A stretch of 64,000 nucleotides of DNA, taken from NCBI RefSeq assembly GCF_024519465.1, contig NZ_JALJRW010000002.1, positions 217,779 to 281,778 of the forward strand. The letters are read 5' to 3'. Below are positions 49,436-62,485 of this stretch, one piece after another. Position 1 is the stretch's first letter. Each line of letters begins with the position of its first letter. The notes under the pieces are model-generated. The model searched no databases and had not been told where the DNA came from. It worked only from the letters and a program-made list of their open reading frames with translations. The translations under genes were made by a program, and so were the position numbers. This DNA is from Stenotrophomonas sp. Ste86. Its GTDB lineage: Bacteria; Pseudomonadota; Gammaproteobacteria; Xanthomonadales; Xanthomonadaceae.

Positions 49436-49464
49436 CAAAAAAAAGCCCGGCTGTGGCCGGGCTT
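49436..49464 (-). terminator. Intrinsic terminator of rpfF
   Basis: On the minus strand a 9-bp stem AAGCCCGGC/GCCGGGCTT with a 4-nt loop is followed by a run of eight T residues, 27 bp after the rpfF stop. A textbook Rho-independent terminator; the A-run on the plus strand gives weaker termination for rpfC. Confidence 0.9.
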
Positions 49465-49491
49465 GAAGTGGTTTGCAACGGTTGCCAGCAT

Positions 49492-50361
49492 TCACGCCGC
49501 GTCGAGGTGGGCACGACGCGTCTGCGCTTTGATCAAGCGATCCATGGTGCGCAGCGACTTCTCTTCCAGGGCCAGCGCCGAGTCGACCCAGACCTTGGTG
49601 ATTTCCAGCAGCTCGTCATAGCGCACGGCCTGGGCCAGATTGCGTGCCGCGTTCATGGCCAGATAGCTGCGCGGGATGCGCTGGTGCTGGCGGATCTGCT
49701 CCTGCACCGCCGCCACGCCCTGGCCCTTGGGCACCAGAATGTCCACCACGCCCATGGCGTACATCTCTTCGGACGAATACACCCGACCTTCCAGAATGAT
49801 CTTCTCGGCCAGCTGCGGTGCGACGCGCTTGCACAGGAACGAATAGGCACCCATGCCCGGGAACAGCCCGAACAGCACCTCCGGAAGCCCCATCCCGCAG
49901 CCTTCCTCGGCGACGATCGTGTGGCAGGCCAGCGCCATTTCCAGGCCGCCGCCCAAGGCATCGCCCTGAATCAACGCGATGGTGCGCACATCGCCACCGA
50001 AGCCGGTGTGCAGGTGATGCACGCCTTCCACGCAGCGTTGCGCGTAGGCGAGCAGGCGATCGCGGTTGCCTTCGCGGATGAGGCGGGAGAACAGCTCCAG
50101 GTCACCGCCCAGGTTGTAGGCGCTGGCATCGGAGGCCAGCACGAAGTGACGCAACGCGCCGCTGTTGCGCTCGGCCGGTGAGAGGGTAATGGCATTCATG
50201 AAGCTCCACATCTCATCCAGCATGTCCCGGCGGCAGCAGGGGCGAACGCCCGTGGCGGCGTCGGCATGCATGAACAACCAATGGGCGGCGTTGTCAGCGG
50301 TGGTTTCGGTGCGGATGGTGGAATAGCCGCGGGTAATGTTCAGCTTTTCGATCGTTTGCAT
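49492..50361 (-). CDS. rpfF: RpfF: DSF synthase (crotonase-fold thioesterase/dehydratase)
   Basis: 289-residue enzyme that makes the diffusible signal factor, a cis-2-unsaturated fatty acid, from 3-hydroxyacyl-ACP. Catalytic E141 (ALGGGLE) and E161 (GMGLPE) sit at the same numbers as in Xanthomonas RpfF. The N-terminal 60 residues differ from those of Xanthomonas, as expected for the S. maltophilia types. GAGGAAA lies before the ATG at 50361. It converges with rpfC and lies downstream of rpfB; the terminator at 49436-49464 ends it. Confidence 0.96.
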   Translation of the reverse strand: MQTIEKLNITRGYSTIRTETTADNAAHWLFMHADAATGVRPCCRRDMLDEMWSFMNAITLSPAERNSGALRHFVLASDASAYNLGGDLELFSRLIREGNRDRLLAYAQRCVEGVHHLHTGFGGDVRTIALIQGDALGGGLEMALACHTIVAEEGCGMGLPEVLFGLFPGMGAYSFLCKRVAPQLAEKIILEGRVYSSEEMYAMGVVDILVPKGQGVAAVQEQIRQHQRIPRSYLAMNAARNLAQAVRYDELLEITKVWVDSALALEEKSLRTMDRLIKAQTRRAHLDAA

Positions 50362-50466
50362 GGCGATTTCCTCGGCGTTTCTGGCCCGGAGGGAGGACGG
50401 TGGGCGGCGGGCCGGACGTGTCCACTCGCCGCGATCCTACACCGCCGGTCGCCCGCTCAACGCAAA

Positions 50467-50492
50467 GGCCCCAGCCGTCACCGGCTGGGGCC
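50467..50492 (-). terminator. Hairpin between rpfB and rpfF
   Basis: Perfect 11-bp GC-rich stem (GGCCCCAGCCG/CGGCTGGGGCC) with a 4-nt loop, 28 bp after the rpfB stop. On the minus strand only TTT follows, so termination is likely partial, allowing some readthrough from rpfB into rpfF. Confidence 0.65.
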
Positions 50493-50520
50493 CTGGAATG
50501 CCTGAATGACCGCCGAAGCC

Positions 50521-52197
50521 TTACGGGGCGGGGGTATCGCGCAGCTCGCGGCGCAGGATCTTGCCCACGTTGGTCTTGGGCAGTTCCTTTCGGAATTCGA
50601 CGATTCTGGGGTGCTTGTAGCCGGTCAGGTTGGCGCGGGCGTGTTCCTTGACCATTTCGGCGGTCAGGTTGGGGTCCTTCTTGACGATGACCACCTTGAC
50701 GATCTCGCCGGACTTTTCATCCGGCACGCCGACCGCAGCCACTTCCAGCACGCCGGGCATCATCGCGATCACGTCTTCGACTTCGTTCGGGTACACGTTG
50801 AAGCCGGACACCAGAATCATGTCCTTCTTGCGGTCCACGATGTAGAAGAAGCCCTGCTCGTCCATCCGCGCCATGTCGCCGGTGTGCAGCCAGCCGTCGG
50901 CGTCGATCGCCTTGGCGGTTTCTTCCGGGCGCTGCCAGTAGCCCTTCATCACCTGCGGGCCCTTGATGCACAGCTCGCCGACTTCGCCCGGGGTGAGGGT
51001 CTTGCCGTCGTCGTCCTTCACGCAGGCGTCGGTGGAGGGGATCGGCAGGCCGATCGCGCCGTTGTACTCGGCCAGGTCCAGTGGATTGATGCAGGCGGCC
51101 GGCGAGGTCTCGGTCAGGCCGTAGGCCTCCACCAGGGTTACCCCGGTCACCTTCTTCCAGCGTTCAGCCACGGCGCGCTGCACGGCCATGCCGCCGCCCA
51201 GGGTGACCTTCAGCGACGAGAAGTCGATTTCATCGAAGCCGGGCGTGTTGAGCAGGCCGTTGAACAGCGTGTTGACGCCGGTGATGGCGGTGAAGCGGGT
51301 CGCCTTCAGCTCCTTGACGAAGCCCTTCATGTCGCGCGGGTTGGTGATCAGGTGGTTGCAGCCACCGAACTTCATGAAGACCAGGCCGTTCGCCGTCAGC
51401 GCGAAGATGTGGTACAGCGGCAGGGCGGTGATGATCCACTCCTTGCCCATCTCGATCCCCGAGGCGGAGATCCAGGCCGAGGCCTGCTGCATGTTGGCGA
51501 CCAGGTTGCGGTTGGTCAGCATCGCGCCCTTGGCCACGCCGGTGGTGCCGCCGGTGTACTGCAGGAAGGCAACGTCGTCGTGGTCGATTTCAACCTTGGG
51601 CAGGCTGTGGCGGCTGCCCAGCTTGAGCGCCTGGTTGAAGCGCACCGCACCGCGCAGGGTGTAGTTGGGCACCATCTTCTTGATGTACTTCAGCACGAAG
51701 TTCACCACCACGCCCTTGGCGCCGAGCATGTCGCCCAGGCCGGTGGTGACGATGTGCTTGATCGGCGTGTCGGCAATGACCTGCTGCACGGTGTCGCCGA
51801 AGTTGTCGACCACCACGATCACGGCCGCGCCGGAGTCCACCAGCTGGTGCTTGAGCTCACGGGCGGTGTACAGCGGGTTGACGTTGACCACGGTCAGGCC
51901 GGCACGCAGCACGCCGAAGGTGGCGACCGGGTACTGCAGGCAGTTGGGCATCATCAGGGCGACGCGGTCGCCCTTCTTGAGCTTCAGCTCGCCCAGCAGG
52001 TAGGCGGCGAACTGCTCGACCAGGGCGTCGGTTTCACCGTAGGTGATGGTCTTGCCGAAACTGGAGTAGGCGGGACGGTCGCGATACTTGGCCACCGAGG
52101 TGTCGAAGACGGCGGAGACCGAATGGAACTCGTTGACGTCGATCTCGGCGGGTACGCCGTTGGGATAACTCTGCAGCCAGGGACGTTCCAGACTCAT
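50521..52197 (-). CDS. rpfB: RpfB: long-chain fatty acyl-CoA ligase (FadD-type)
   Basis: 558-residue AMP-forming ligase. ATP/AMP motif [27 protein letters not shown], and the C-terminal-domain hinge and Lys ([24 protein letters not shown]). In Xanthomonas RpfB activates free fatty acids, including DSF, and so lowers signal level; it is also the main FadD for phospholipid synthesis. Length and motifs are normal. It lies between acnA and rpfF on the same strand, with a SMAG array in the leader region before its start. Confidence 0.95.
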   Translation of the reverse strand: MSLERPWLQSYPNGVPAEIDVNEFHSVSAVFDTSVAKYRDRPAYSSFGKTITYGETDALVEQFAAYLLGELKLKKGDRVALMMPNCLQYPVATFGVLRAGLTVVNVNPLYTARELKHQLVDSGAAVIVVVDNFGDTVQQVIADTPIKHIVTTGLGDMLGAKGVVVNFVLKYIKKMVPNYTLRGAVRFNQALKLGSRHSLPKVEIDHDDVAFLQYTGGTTGVAKGAMLTNRNLVANMQQASAWISASGIEMGKEWIITALPLYHIFALTANGLVFMKFGGCNHLITNPRDMKGFVKELKATRFTAITGVNTLFNGLLNTPGFDEIDFSSLKVTLGGGMAVQRAVAERWKKVTGVTLVEAYGLTETSPAACINPLDLAEYNGAIGLPIPSTDACVKDDDGKTLTPGEVGELCIKGPQVMKGYWQRPEETAKAIDADGWLHTGDMARMDEQGFFYIVDRKKDMILVSGFNVYPNEVEDVIAMMPGVLEVAAVGVPDEKSGEIVKVVIVKKDPNLTAEMVKEHARANLTGYKHPRIVEFRKELPKTNVGKILRRELRDTPAP

Positions 52198-52432
52198 ATT
52201 CCCCCTCCAGGAATCGTTGATGAGAGTGTGTTCTGGCCCTGAGTATCCGCCAGTTCACGTCCGGGCAGCATACCGGGCCGAATGGAAAAGGCGAAGGGGG
52301 CGTGAAGGATGGGGCGGGTGTGGCGGCCCGGTGCGGGTGTATCAGACGGTGTCGATCTGCCTGCGATGGGTAGTGCCGAGCCATGCTCGGCAGATGGCCT
52401 GCACACGCATCGACGCCGGGCTCGAGGTTGCC
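52198..52432. other. rpfB upstream region
   Basis: This region must hold the rpfB promoter. It contains one outward-facing SMAG palindrome at 52370-52392 but no clear -35/-10 pair that I can defend, and no gene. Open frames here are artefacts. Confidence 0.5.
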
Positions 52433-52772
52433 GGTGCCGAGCATGGCTCGGCACTACCGAGGCTGAGGATGGCTGGAGGTTACCGGTGCCGAGCATGGCT
52501 CGGCACTACCGGGGCTGAGGATGGCTGGAGGTTACCGGTGCCGAGCATGGCTCGGCACTACCGGGGCTGAGGATGGCTGGAGGTTAGCGGTGCCGAGCAT
52601 GGCTCGGCACTACCGGGGCTGAGGATGGCTGGAGGTTGCCGGTGCCGAGCATGGCTCGGCACTACCGGGGCTGAGGATGGCTGGAGGTTAGCGGTGCCGA
52701 GCATGGCTCGGCACTACCGGGGCTGAGGATGGCTGGAGGTTGCCGGTGCCGAGCATGGCTCGGCACTACCGG
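52433..52772. repeat. 52-bp tandem array of SMAG palindromes (7 units)
   Basis: Seven 23-nt palindromes (TGCCGAGC-ATG-GCTCGGCA with CTAC end) recur at exactly 52-bp spacing, beginning at 52435, 52487, 52539, 52591, 52643, 52695 and 52747. The intervening text is also repeated (GGGGCTGAGGATGGCTGGAG), with single-base changes such as gttacc, gttagc, gttgcc. The array fills the space between acnA and rpfB, both minus strand. It is not a CRISPR array because the spacers are all the same. Confidence 0.95.
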
Positions 52773-52774
52773 GC

Positions 52775-52799
52775 GGCCCGCCTGCGGTGCAGGCGGGCC
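52775..52799 (-). terminator. Hairpin after acnA
   Basis: Perfect 11-bp stem (GGCCCGCCTGC/GCAGGCGGGCC) with a 3-nt loop, 13 bp after the acnA stop. No T-run follows on the minus strand; the SMAG array comes next. Confidence 0.65.
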
Positions 52800-52812
52800 G
52801 CGGTGGCGCGTT

Positions 52813-55569
<2,757 letters not shown>

Positions 55570-55818
55570 GCGGGGTGACTCCTCTTGCGGATGGCTTGCA
55601 GTGGTCCGCGCGGAGCGGGCCTGCTTGCGTTTGCCGGCGGCCCTGGGGTACCGGATCGCAGCCAGTATGAGCGATCCCGTGCCACGCCATGGCCGGCCAG
55701 TGACAGAACACAAGGTTACACAGCCACATGTAGCGCCGGTGTCATCACAGCGGTGCGTCCAACGCAGACGGGGCGCCCATGGGCGCCCCGTCGGGGAAGC
55801 GTTGCCGGGCGATGCCGG

Positions 55819-56196
55819 TTACTTGCCGTTGGCGGCGTCGATCAGCGGGTTGCCGGTCTTGCCCACCGCGTTGGACTTGGACTTGGCCGTGAGCACACCG
55901 GTCTTGCCGAACTCGAACACGGTCGCTTCCTGGATGTTCTTTCCGAACGACTTGATCTTGACGAAGTCGTAATACCAGACCTGCGTGTCGCCCAGCTGCT
56001 CGCGCCGGCTCGGCGCGCCGAAGGCTTCGCGGACCTGCTCCTGGGTGGTCTTGCCGACCTGGGCGGCGTCCATCTGCTGCTGGGTGATTTCCGTGCCGGT
56101 GGTGTAGGCGCCGAACGGGTTGGCCTGGGCCGACGCGGTCGTCAGTGCCAGCGGGGCGGTAAACAGCAGGGCGAGGGTGAGGGTGGTGGCACGCAT
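55819..56196 (-). CDS. BamE/SmpA-OmlA-like exported protein
   Basis: 125-residue protein with signal peptide ending ASAQA (about residue 25). The mature core has the BamE fold pattern: ITQQQMDAAQVGKTTQEQVREAFGAPSRRE, then WYYDFVKIKS and VFEFGKTGVL. No lipobox Cys is present, so unlike BamE it is probably soluble in the periplasm. Function unknown; it is a common neighbour of the aconitase genes in this family. ATG at 56196 begins the signal peptide. It converges with nothing and is divergent from vapB over 156 bp. Confidence 0.82.
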   Translation of the reverse strand: MRATTLTLALLFTAPLALTTASAQANPFGAYTTGTEITQQQMDAAQVGKTTQEQVREAFGAPSRREQLGDTQVWYYDFVKIKSFGKNIQEATVFEFGKTGVLTAKSKSNAVGKTGNPLIDAANGK

Positions 56197-56312
56197 CGCG
56201 GGATGTCCTTTTCTATCGATGGGGCAGGGTTGCCTGCCGTTCAGTCTATCCCGCCGGCTGCGGCCCTGCCTACGGTGCCAGTCACAGAACATCGATTTGC
56301 CCTGAACCCATC

Positions 56313-56337
56313 AAGTACGTACAATTCATACATACTT
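56313..56337 (+). promoter_or_regulatory. vapB: Putative vapBC operator
   Basis: Inverted repeat AAGTACGTAC, 5-nt spacer, ATACATACTT (8 of 10 positions pair), 16 bp before the vapB start. It overlaps a possible -10 (TACAAT, 56320-56325). VapBC complexes usually repress their own promoter at such sites. Confidence 0.6.
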
Positions 56338-56352
56338 TTTGAGGCGTACCCC

Positions 56353-56577
56353 ATGGAAGCCACCGTAGCTGAACGCGGGCAGATCACCTTGCCCAAGGCG
56401 GTCCGCGATGCGCTGGGCCTGACCAAGGGCACCCAGTTGAAGGTCGAGCTGGACGGCAGCCGGATCATCCTGCGCAAGAGCGTGGACGATGCGATCTCGC
56501 GCGCCCGCGGCAAGTTCGCACTGGACGGCTTCGATTCGGCGCAGGCCGCCGTCGATGCGGTCCGCGACGAGGAATGA
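56353..56577 (+). CDS. vapB: VapB-type antitoxin (AbrB/SpoVT family)
   Basis: 74-residue DNA-binding antitoxin. The AbrB swapped-hairpin domain is MEATVAERGQITLPKAVRDAL followed by GLTKGTQLKVELDGSRIIL; the C-terminal tail (FDSAQAAVDAVRDEE) would cover the toxin active site. GAGG lies upstream of the ATG at 56353. It is in an operon with the PIN toxin gene seven bases later; an inverted repeat just upstream is the likely autoregulatory operator. Confidence 0.9.
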   Translation: MEATVAERGQITLPKAVRDALGLTKGTQLKVELDGSRIILRKSVDDAISRARGKFALDGFDSAQAAVDAVRDEE

Positions 56578-56584
56578 GCGCGGC

Positions 56585-56983
56585 ATGATCGCTGTCGATT
56601 CCCCGGTCCTGATCGAACTGCTCAGCAACGGACCGCAGGCCGACGCGGTGGAGGCGTACCTGCGCCAGAGCCTGGTCGGCGGGCGCGTGGTGATCTGCGC
56701 GGTGACCCTGGCCGAGATCTGCGCCTCGCTGCGCGGCGGGGCCGAGGTGCAGGAAGCGCTGGAGGAAATGGGCATCCATTTCAGCCCGCTGGAGGCCAAG
56801 TCCGCCCTGCGTGCCGGCGAAATGCATCGCCGCCATCGCCAGCGCGGCGCCGGCAGGCGCGGCCTGGACGAATTCATGGTCGGCTCGCACGCGCTGTTGC
56901 AGTGCGATGGGCTGATCACCTGGAACGACACGTTTTTTCGCGACTACTTCAAGGGCCTGAAGCTGATCGTGCCGCAAGCCTGA
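56585..56983 (+). CDS. vapC: VapC-type PIN-domain toxin ribonuclease
   Basis: 132-residue Mg-dependent ribonuclease. Acidic PIN residues: Asp in [13 protein letters not shown], Glu in TLAEICASL, Asp in [13 protein letters not shown], and the fourth in [13 protein letters not shown], where Asn replaces the common Asp one position before (NDTFF). The toxin is probably active, since the substitution lies beside rather than at the third acidic residue. ATG at 56585 is the PIN start; the longer frame upstream overlaps vapB. Target RNA cannot be inferred. Confidence 0.88.
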   Translation: MIAVDSPVLIELLSNGPQADAVEAYLRQSLVGGRVVICAVTLAEICASLRGGAEVQEALEEMGIHFSPLEAKSALRAGEMHRRHRQRGAGRRGLDEFMVGSHALLQCDGLITWNDTFFRDYFKGLKLIVPQA

Positions 56984-57047
56984 GCCCACGCACCGTTTAC
57001 CGCTGTATTCAACCGCAGTTTTTTCAAAGAATTTCCCGGGAGTTGTC

Positions 57048-59633
57048 ATGTTGGAAGCCTACCGCCACCACGTAGCCGAGCGCGCCGCGCTTGGCATCCC
57101 GCCGCTGCCGCTGAGCGCCCAGCAGACGGCCGACGTCATCGAACTGCTGAAGAACCCGCCGGCCGGGGAAGCTGAGTTCCTGCTGGAGCTGCTGACCCAC
57201 CGCGTGCCGGCCGGCGTCGATGATGCCGCCAAGGTCAAGGCCTCGTACCTGGCCGCGATCGCCCTGGGCAGCGAAGTCAATGCGCTGATCAGCCGCGAGC
57301 GCGCCACCGAACTGCTGGGCACCATGCTCGGCGGTTACAACGTCGCCCCGCTGGTCCAGCTGCTCGATGACGCCACCGTCGGTGCGATCGCCGCCGATGC
57401 GCTGAAGAACACCCTGCTGGTGTTCGACGCCTTCCACGACGTGCAGGAAAAGGCCAAGGCCGGCAATGCCCACGCCCAGGGCGTGCTGCAGAGCTGGGCC
57501 GATGCGGAGTGGTTCACCAGCCGCCCGCAGGTGCCCGAAAGCCTGACCATCACCGTGCTCAAGGTGACCGGCGAAACCAACACCGACGACCTGTCGCCGG
57601 CCCCGGACGCCACCACCCGCCCGGATATCCCGCTGCATGCGCTGGCGATGCTGAAGAACAAGCGCGATGGCATCGAGCCGGAAGAAGACGGCAAGCGCGG
57701 CCCGGTGAAGTTCATTGAATCGCTGAAGGACAAGGGCCACCTGGTGGCCTACGTGGGCGACGTGGTCGGCACCGGTTCGAGCCGCAAGTCGGCCACCAAC
57801 TCGGTGCTGTGGTTCACCGGCGAAGATATTCCGTTCATCCCGAACAAGCGCTTCGGCGGCGTGTGCCTGGGCTCGAAGATCGCGCCGATTTTCTACAACA
57901 CGATGGAAGACGCCGGCGCGCTGCCGATCGAGCTCGACGTGTCGCAGATGAACATGGGCGATGTGATCGAGCTGCGCCCGTACGACGGCAAGGCCCTGAA
58001 GGACGGCGCGGTCATCGCCGAGTTCAAGGTCAAGTCCGACGTGCTGTTCGACGAAGTGCGCGCCGGTGGCCGCATTCCGCTGATCATCGGCCGCGGCCTC
58101 ACCGCCAAGGCGCGTGAAGCGCTGGGCCTGGCCCCGACCGATCTGTTCCGCCTGCCGATGGACCCGCCGGATACCGGCAAGGGCTTCTCGCTGGCGCAGA
58201 AGATGGTTGGCCGTGCGTGTGGTCTGCCGGAAGGCCAGGGCATGCGCCCGGGCACCTACTGCGAACCGAAGATGACCTCGGTGGGCTCGCAGGACACCAC
58301 CGGTCCGATGACCCGTGACGAACTGAAGGACCTGGCGTGCCTGGGCTTCTCGGCCGACCTGGTGATGCAGTCGTTCTGCCACACCGCCGCCTACCCGAAG
58401 CCGGTGGACGTCAAGACCCACCACACGCTGCCGGAGTTCATCTCCACCCGTGGCGGCATCTCGCTGCGCCCGGGCGACGGCGTGATCCACAGCTGGCTCA
58501 ACCGCATGCTGCTGCCCGACACCGTCGGCACCGGCGGCGACTCGCACACCCGTTTCCCGGTAGGCATTTCGTTCCCGGCCGGTTCGGGCCTGGTGGCCTT
58601 TGCCGCCGCCACCGGCGTGATGCCGCTGGACATGCCCGAGTCGGTGCTGGTCCGCTTCAAGGGCAAGATGCAGCCCGGCGTGACCCTGCGTGACCTGGTC
58701 AACGCGATTCCGCTGTACGCGATCAAGTCCGGTCTGCTGACCGTGGCCAAGGCCGGCAAGAAGAACATCTTCTCCGGCCGCATCCTGGAAATCGAAGGTC
58801 TGCCGGAGCTGAAGGTCGAGCAGGCATTCGAGCTGTCCGATGCCTCGGCCGAACGTTCGGCCGCCGGTTGCTCGGTGCACCTGAACAAGGAGCCGATCAT
58901 CGAGTACCTCACCAGCAACATCACGCTGCTGAAGTGGATGATCGCCGAGGGTTACCAGGACGCCCGTTCGCTGGCGCGCCGCATCGAGAAAATGGAAGCG
59001 TGGTTGGCCAACCCGGAGCTTCTGCAGCCCGACGCCGACGCCGAATACGCCGCCGTCATCGAGATCGACCTGGCCGATATCCACGAGCCGATCGTGGCCT
59101 GCCCGAACGATCCGGATGACGTCAAGACGCTGTCGGACGTGGCCGGTGCGGCCATCGACGAAGTGTTCATCGGTTCGTGCATGACCAACATCGGCCACTT
59201 CCGTGCGGCGGCCAAGCTGCTGGAAGGCAAGCGCGACATCCCGACCAAGCTGTGGGTGGCCCCGCCGACCAAGATGGACGCTTCGGAGCTGACCAAGGAA
59301 GGCCATTACGGCACCTTCGGCACCGCCGGCGCACGCATGGAAATGCCGGGCTGCTCGCTGTGCATGGGCAACCAGGCACAGGTGCGCGAGGGCGCGACGG
59401 TGTTCTCGACCTCGACCCGCAACTTCCCGAACCGTCTGGGCCGCAACTCCAACGTGTACCTGGGTTCGGCCGAACTGGCCGCGATCTGCTCGCGTCTGGG
59501 TCGCATCCCGACCAAGGAAGAGTACATGGCCGACATCGGCGTGCTGGATGCCAGCAGCAAGGACATCTACCGCTACATGAACTTCGACCAGATCGAGGAC
59601 TATCAGGACGTGGCCAAGACGGTCGCTGCCTGA
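57048..59633 (+). CDS. acnB: Aconitate hydratase B
   Basis: 861-residue bifunctional aconitate hydratase/2-methylisocitrate dehydratase, as in E. coli AcnB (865). N-terminal HEAT-like domain ([22 protein letters not shown]), then the swivel (domain 4-like) and catalytic domains. Cluster ligands are in [11 protein letters not shown] and GCSLCMGNQ; the substrate segment is [19 protein letters not shown] precedes the ATG. It lies after vapBC; the terminator at 59673-59703 ends the gene. Together with acnA it gives the usual pair of aconitases. Confidence 0.97.
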   Translation: MLEAYRHHVAERAALGIPPLPLSAQQTADVIELLKNPPAGEAEFLLELLTHRVPAGVDDAAKVKASYLAAIALGSEVNALISRERATELLGTMLGGYNVAPLVQLLDDATVGAIAADALKNTLLVFDAFHDVQEKAKAGNAHAQGVLQSWADAEWFTSRPQVPESLTITVLKVTGETNTDDLSPAPDATTRPDIPLHALAMLKNKRDGIEPEEDGKRGPVKFIESLKDKGHLVAYVGDVVGTGSSRKSATNSVLWFTGEDIPFIPNKRFGGVCLGSKIAPIFYNTMEDAGALPIELDVSQMNMGDVIELRPYDGKALKDGAVIAEFKVKSDVLFDEVRAGGRIPLIIGRGLTAKAREALGLAPTDLFRLPMDPPDTGKGFSLAQKMVGRACGLPEGQGMRPGTYCEPKMTSVGSQDTTGPMTRDELKDLACLGFSADLVMQSFCHTAAYPKPVDVKTHHTLPEFISTRGGISLRPGDGVIHSWLNRMLLPDTVGTGGDSHTRFPVGISFPAGSGLVAFAAATGVMPLDMPESVLVRFKGKMQPGVTLRDLVNAIPLYAIKSGLLTVAKAGKKNIFSGRILEIEGLPELKVEQAFELSDASAERSAAGCSVHLNKEPIIEYLTSNITLLKWMIAEGYQDARSLARRIEKMEAWLANPELLQPDADAEYAAVIEIDLADIHEPIVACPNDPDDVKTLSDVAGAAIDEVFIGSCMTNIGHFRAAAKLLEGKRDIPTKLWVAPPTKMDASELTKEGHYGTFGTAGARMEMPGCSLCMGNQAQVREGATVFSTSTRNFPNRLGRNSNVYLGSAELAAICSRLGRIPTKEEYMADIGVLDASSKDIYRYMNFDQIEDYQDVAKTVAA

Positions 59634-59672
59634 TGCGGTAGCCATTGACTGCTGGTCGATGGGATTCAACTG

Positions 59673-59703
59673 AAAACACCCGGCGCAGGCCGGGTGTTTT
59701 TTT
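59673..59703 (+). terminator. Intrinsic terminator of acnB
   Basis: 12-bp stem AAAACACCCGGC/GCCGGGTGTTTT with a 4-nt loop and seven T residues at its 3' end, 40 bp after the acnB stop. Confidence 0.92.
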
Positions 59704-59731
59704 GTGTGTGCGGTATCGGCCAGGAAAGGCG

Positions 59732-60124
59732 TTATGGCACCGCTTCATGCCGTGCGCCCGGTGTCCAGTCCACCGAACCGCTGAAACGGCGGTTGCCGAT
59801 CAGCAGGTCGCCGCGCCTGCCGATCACGTCCACCTCGAACCACGGCAGACCATCGGCCTGTGCTGGGCGCAGGTACATCTGCTTCTTCGCCCGATTGAAC
59901 TCGATGTAATAGCGGCGATGGGGCATCGGCTTTGGTGCACCCGTCCAGTCAACCTGCACCACGCCCGGGTCATCGCTGCCGAAGAGGGACAAGTGGAAGC
60001 CGAAATCACCTTCCTCCACGTCGAAGTGGAACGTGTCGCTGCTGGCGATGGCAGTGGTGAGCGGCAGTAGAAGCAGGACGCCCATTGTGAGGAATTGAAA
60101 CCGCGTCTTCCGTGTCATGCCCAT
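59732..60124 (-). CDS. Hypothetical exported protein
   Basis: 130-residue protein with a signal peptide (TRFQFLTMGVLLLLPLTTAIASS). I do not recognise the mature part, which is rich in strands (FHFDVEEGDFGFHLSLFG, RRYYIEFNRAKKQMYLRP) and short. ATG at 60124 (MGMTRK) is used; ATG at 60118 is equally possible. It converges with acnB near the terminator. The long upstream open frame is read-through of repeat DNA. Confidence 0.7.
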   Translation of the reverse strand: MGMTRKTRFQFLTMGVLLLLPLTTAIASSDTFHFDVEEGDFGFHLSLFGSDDPGVVQVDWTGAPKPMPHRRYYIEFNRAKKQMYLRPAQADGLPWFEVDVIGRRGDLLIGNRRFSGSVDWTPGARHEAVP

Positions 60125-60166
60125 GCTCCGTGTGTGCAGGGGCACATCAAAGCACACACGGCCGGG

Positions 60167-60514
<348 letters not shown>

Positions 60515-60555
60515 GGGACGTCGCCGCGCGTGCTTCAGCCTGGCCGGGGCGCACG

Positions 60556-60813
60556 GTAGAGCCACGCCCTGCGTGGCTGTTCTTCGGTCTGGCATGGCGT
60601 GCAGCCACCCGTGGGGTGGCTCTACCGGGAGGGCCGCGCAACGGTGATGCCGGGCCATCACACGATCGCCGGGTAGAGCCACGCCATGCGTGGCTGTTCT
60701 TCGGTCTGGCATGGCGTGCAGCCACCCGTGGGGTGGCTCTACCGGGGAGGGTCGCGCAACGGTGACGCCAGGCCATCGCGTGATCGCCGGGTAGAGCCAC
60801 GCCATGCGTGGCT
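60556..60813. repeat. Tandem 117-118-bp units, each a SMAG pair
   Basis: Palindromes at 60556-60578, 60603-60625, 60673-60695, 60720-60742 and 60791-60813 repeat with 117-118-bp spacing, giving two full units and a partial third. Each unit has an AGCCACGC-type and an AGCCACCC-type palindrome facing each other. The block ends nine bases before the cheB stop. Confidence 0.9.
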
Positions 60814-60821
60814 GGCGCGGA

Positions 60822-61892
60822 CTATCCCCGCGCCAACGCCATCAAGCGCTCGGCAATCCGCTCCAGTGGCACCATTTCTTCGGCCGCACCCAGCTTGTAG
60901 GCCGCGCCCGGCATGCCCCAAACCACGCTGCTGGCTTCGTCCTGCACCAGGGTGGGGGCGCCGGCGTTGCGCAGTTCGAGCAGGCCGCGGGCGCCGTCGT
61001 CGCCCATGCCGGTGAGGATGGCGCCGATAGCGTTGCTACCGGCACTTTCGGCGACCGAGCGGAACAGCACGTCCACCGCCGGCTTGTGTCGGTTGACCGC
61101 GGGGCCGTCATCCACGCGGCAGCGCCAGCGCGCACCGTCACGGATCACCCGCAGGTGCTTGCCGCCCGGCGGCAGGTAGGCGTGGCCGGGCAGCACCGCT
61201 TCGCCATCGCTGGCTTCGCGTACCGACATGGCCGAATGCCGGTCCAGGCGCTCGGCGAAGGGCGTGCTGAACGTGGCCGGCAGGTGCTGGGTGAGCACCA
61301 CGGCGGGCGCGTCGGCGGGCATGCCCTCGAGCACCACGCGCAGCGCTTCGGTACCGCCGGCCGAGGCGCCGATGGCGATCAGGCGGTCGGTGGTGCGGAA
61401 CTGGATGCTGCGCGCGGGGGTGACCGGTGCGACCGCGTCGAGGGTGATGCGCGGGGTGATGGGGCGGGCCAGGGTGCGCACGCGCGAGCGCGCGGCCATC
61501 TTGACCTTGCCGATGATTTCCTCGGCATAGGCCTGCAGGCCGCGGGCGACGTCGAATTTGGGCTTGGACACGAAATCCACCGCGCCCAGTGCCAGCGCCT
61601 GCAGGGTGGTGTCGGCGCCGCGTTCGGTCAGCGAGGAAATCATCACCACCGGCAGCGGGTGCAGGCGCATCAGGTTTTCCAGGAACGCCAGGCCGTCCAT
61701 GCGCGGCATTTCCACGTCCAGGGTGATCACGTCCGGGGCGAGGCGTTTGATCTTCTCGCGCGCCAGCAGCGGGTCGGCGGCGGTGCCGACCACCTCGATG
61801 CCCGGATCGCTGGCAAGGATTTCGCTGAGCATCTGCCGCACAACGGCGGAGTCGTCGACGATCAGGACTCTGCAGGGCGCACCGTGGGTCAT
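60822..61892 (-). CDS. cheB: CheB: chemoreceptor methylesterase/glutamine deamidase
   Basis: 356-residue adaptation enzyme. Receiver domain ([11 protein letters not shown], phospho-Asp in [12 protein letters not shown], Lys in VSKPK), linker, and methylesterase domain with catalytic Ser ([11 protein letters not shown]), His ([10 protein letters not shown]) and Asp ([10 protein letters not shown]). Removes methyl groups from receptors after phosphorylation by CheA. ATG at 61892 starts the receiver; it overlaps the cheD stop by four bases. CheA itself is not in the window. Confidence 0.96.
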   Translation of the reverse strand: MTHGAPCRVLIVDDSAVVRQMLSEILASDPGIEVVGTAADPLLAREKIKRLAPDVITLDVEMPRMDGLAFLENLMRLHPLPVVMISSLTERGADTTLQALALGAVDFVSKPKFDVARGLQAYAEEIIGKVKMAARSRVRTLARPITPRITLDAVAPVTPARSIQFRTTDRLIAIGASAGGTEALRVVLEGMPADAPAVVLTQHLPATFSTPFAERLDRHSAMSVREASDGEAVLPGHAYLPPGGKHLRVIRDGARWRCRVDDGPAVNRHKPAVDVLFRSVAESAGSNAIGAILTGMGDDGARGLLELRNAGAPTLVQDEASSVVWGMPGAAYKLGAAEEMVPLERIAERLMALARG

Positions 61893-62485
61893 TCGAACAG
61901 CTCCACGCCACCGGTGACCGGGGCCTTGGACAGACGCGCACGCACGGCCGATTCGGTCGCGGCGACTTCGGCCTCGTGCGCATGCGGCAGGCGCTGCACG
62001 ACGACGCGGCCGGTGTCGGCGAAGAACCACACCTTGCGCGGATGGATGCCGCACAGGTCTTCGGCCAGCACCGGGATGTGCTCGGCCTGCAGGTACTGGC
62101 GCACGAACTCGGCATTACGGGTGCCGACCGGGTTGCTGGTAAAGCCCTTGAGTACGTTGGCGCCGCCGAACACCTTGGCTTCCAGGCGCTTGCGGTGAGC
62201 GCCACGCTTGAGCAGGTCGTTGATCAGCAGTTCCATGGCGTAGCTGCCGTAGCGCGCGGGTGCGCCATCGCCGACGTTGCCTTCGGGCAGCAGGAAGTGG
62301 TTCATGCCGCCGATCTTGAGCACCGGGTCGCGCAGGCACGCGGCCACGCACGAGCCGAGGGTGGTGGTCAGCGCGGTGTTGTCGTCGACCACCAGGTACT
62401 GGGTGGGCAGCAGCTTGGCCGCGGTCACCTTGAAGCGGCTGTCGAAGTAACGCATGACATCGTCGGTGCGTAGCGCCAGGTTCAT
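61889..62485 (-). CDS. cheD: CheD: chemoreceptor glutamine deamidase
   Basis: 198-residue enzyme that deamidates receptor glutamines and in some bacteria stimulates CheC. Catalytic motif [11 protein letters not shown] (Cys), His in GGMNHFLLP, and a Thr-containing C-terminal loop. ATG at 62485 overlaps the cheR stop by four bases and the cheB start by four, so all three are translated as one unit. Slightly longer than the usual 160-170 residues at both ends. Confidence 0.94.
   Translation of the reverse strand: MNLALRTDDVMRYFDSRFKVTAAKLLPTQYLVVDDNTALTTTLGSCVAACLRDPVLKIGGMNHFLLPEGNVGDGAPARYGSYAMELLINDLLKRGAHRKRLEAKVFGGANVLKGFTSNPVGTRNAEFVRQYLQAEHIPVLAEDLCGIHPRKVWFFADTGRVVVQRLPHAHEAEVAATESAVRARLSKAPVTGGVELFE

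Noticed and set aside
49270..50181. Open frames through the inverted-repeat module after rpfC
   Set aside because: They read repeat DNA and then antisense to rpfF; similar peptides recur wherever the module occurs.
52433..52772. CRISPR-like array (regular repeats of constant spacing)
   Set aside because: The spacers are nearly identical to each other, the repeats are GTAG-headed palindromes found singly elsewhere in the window, and no cas genes are present.
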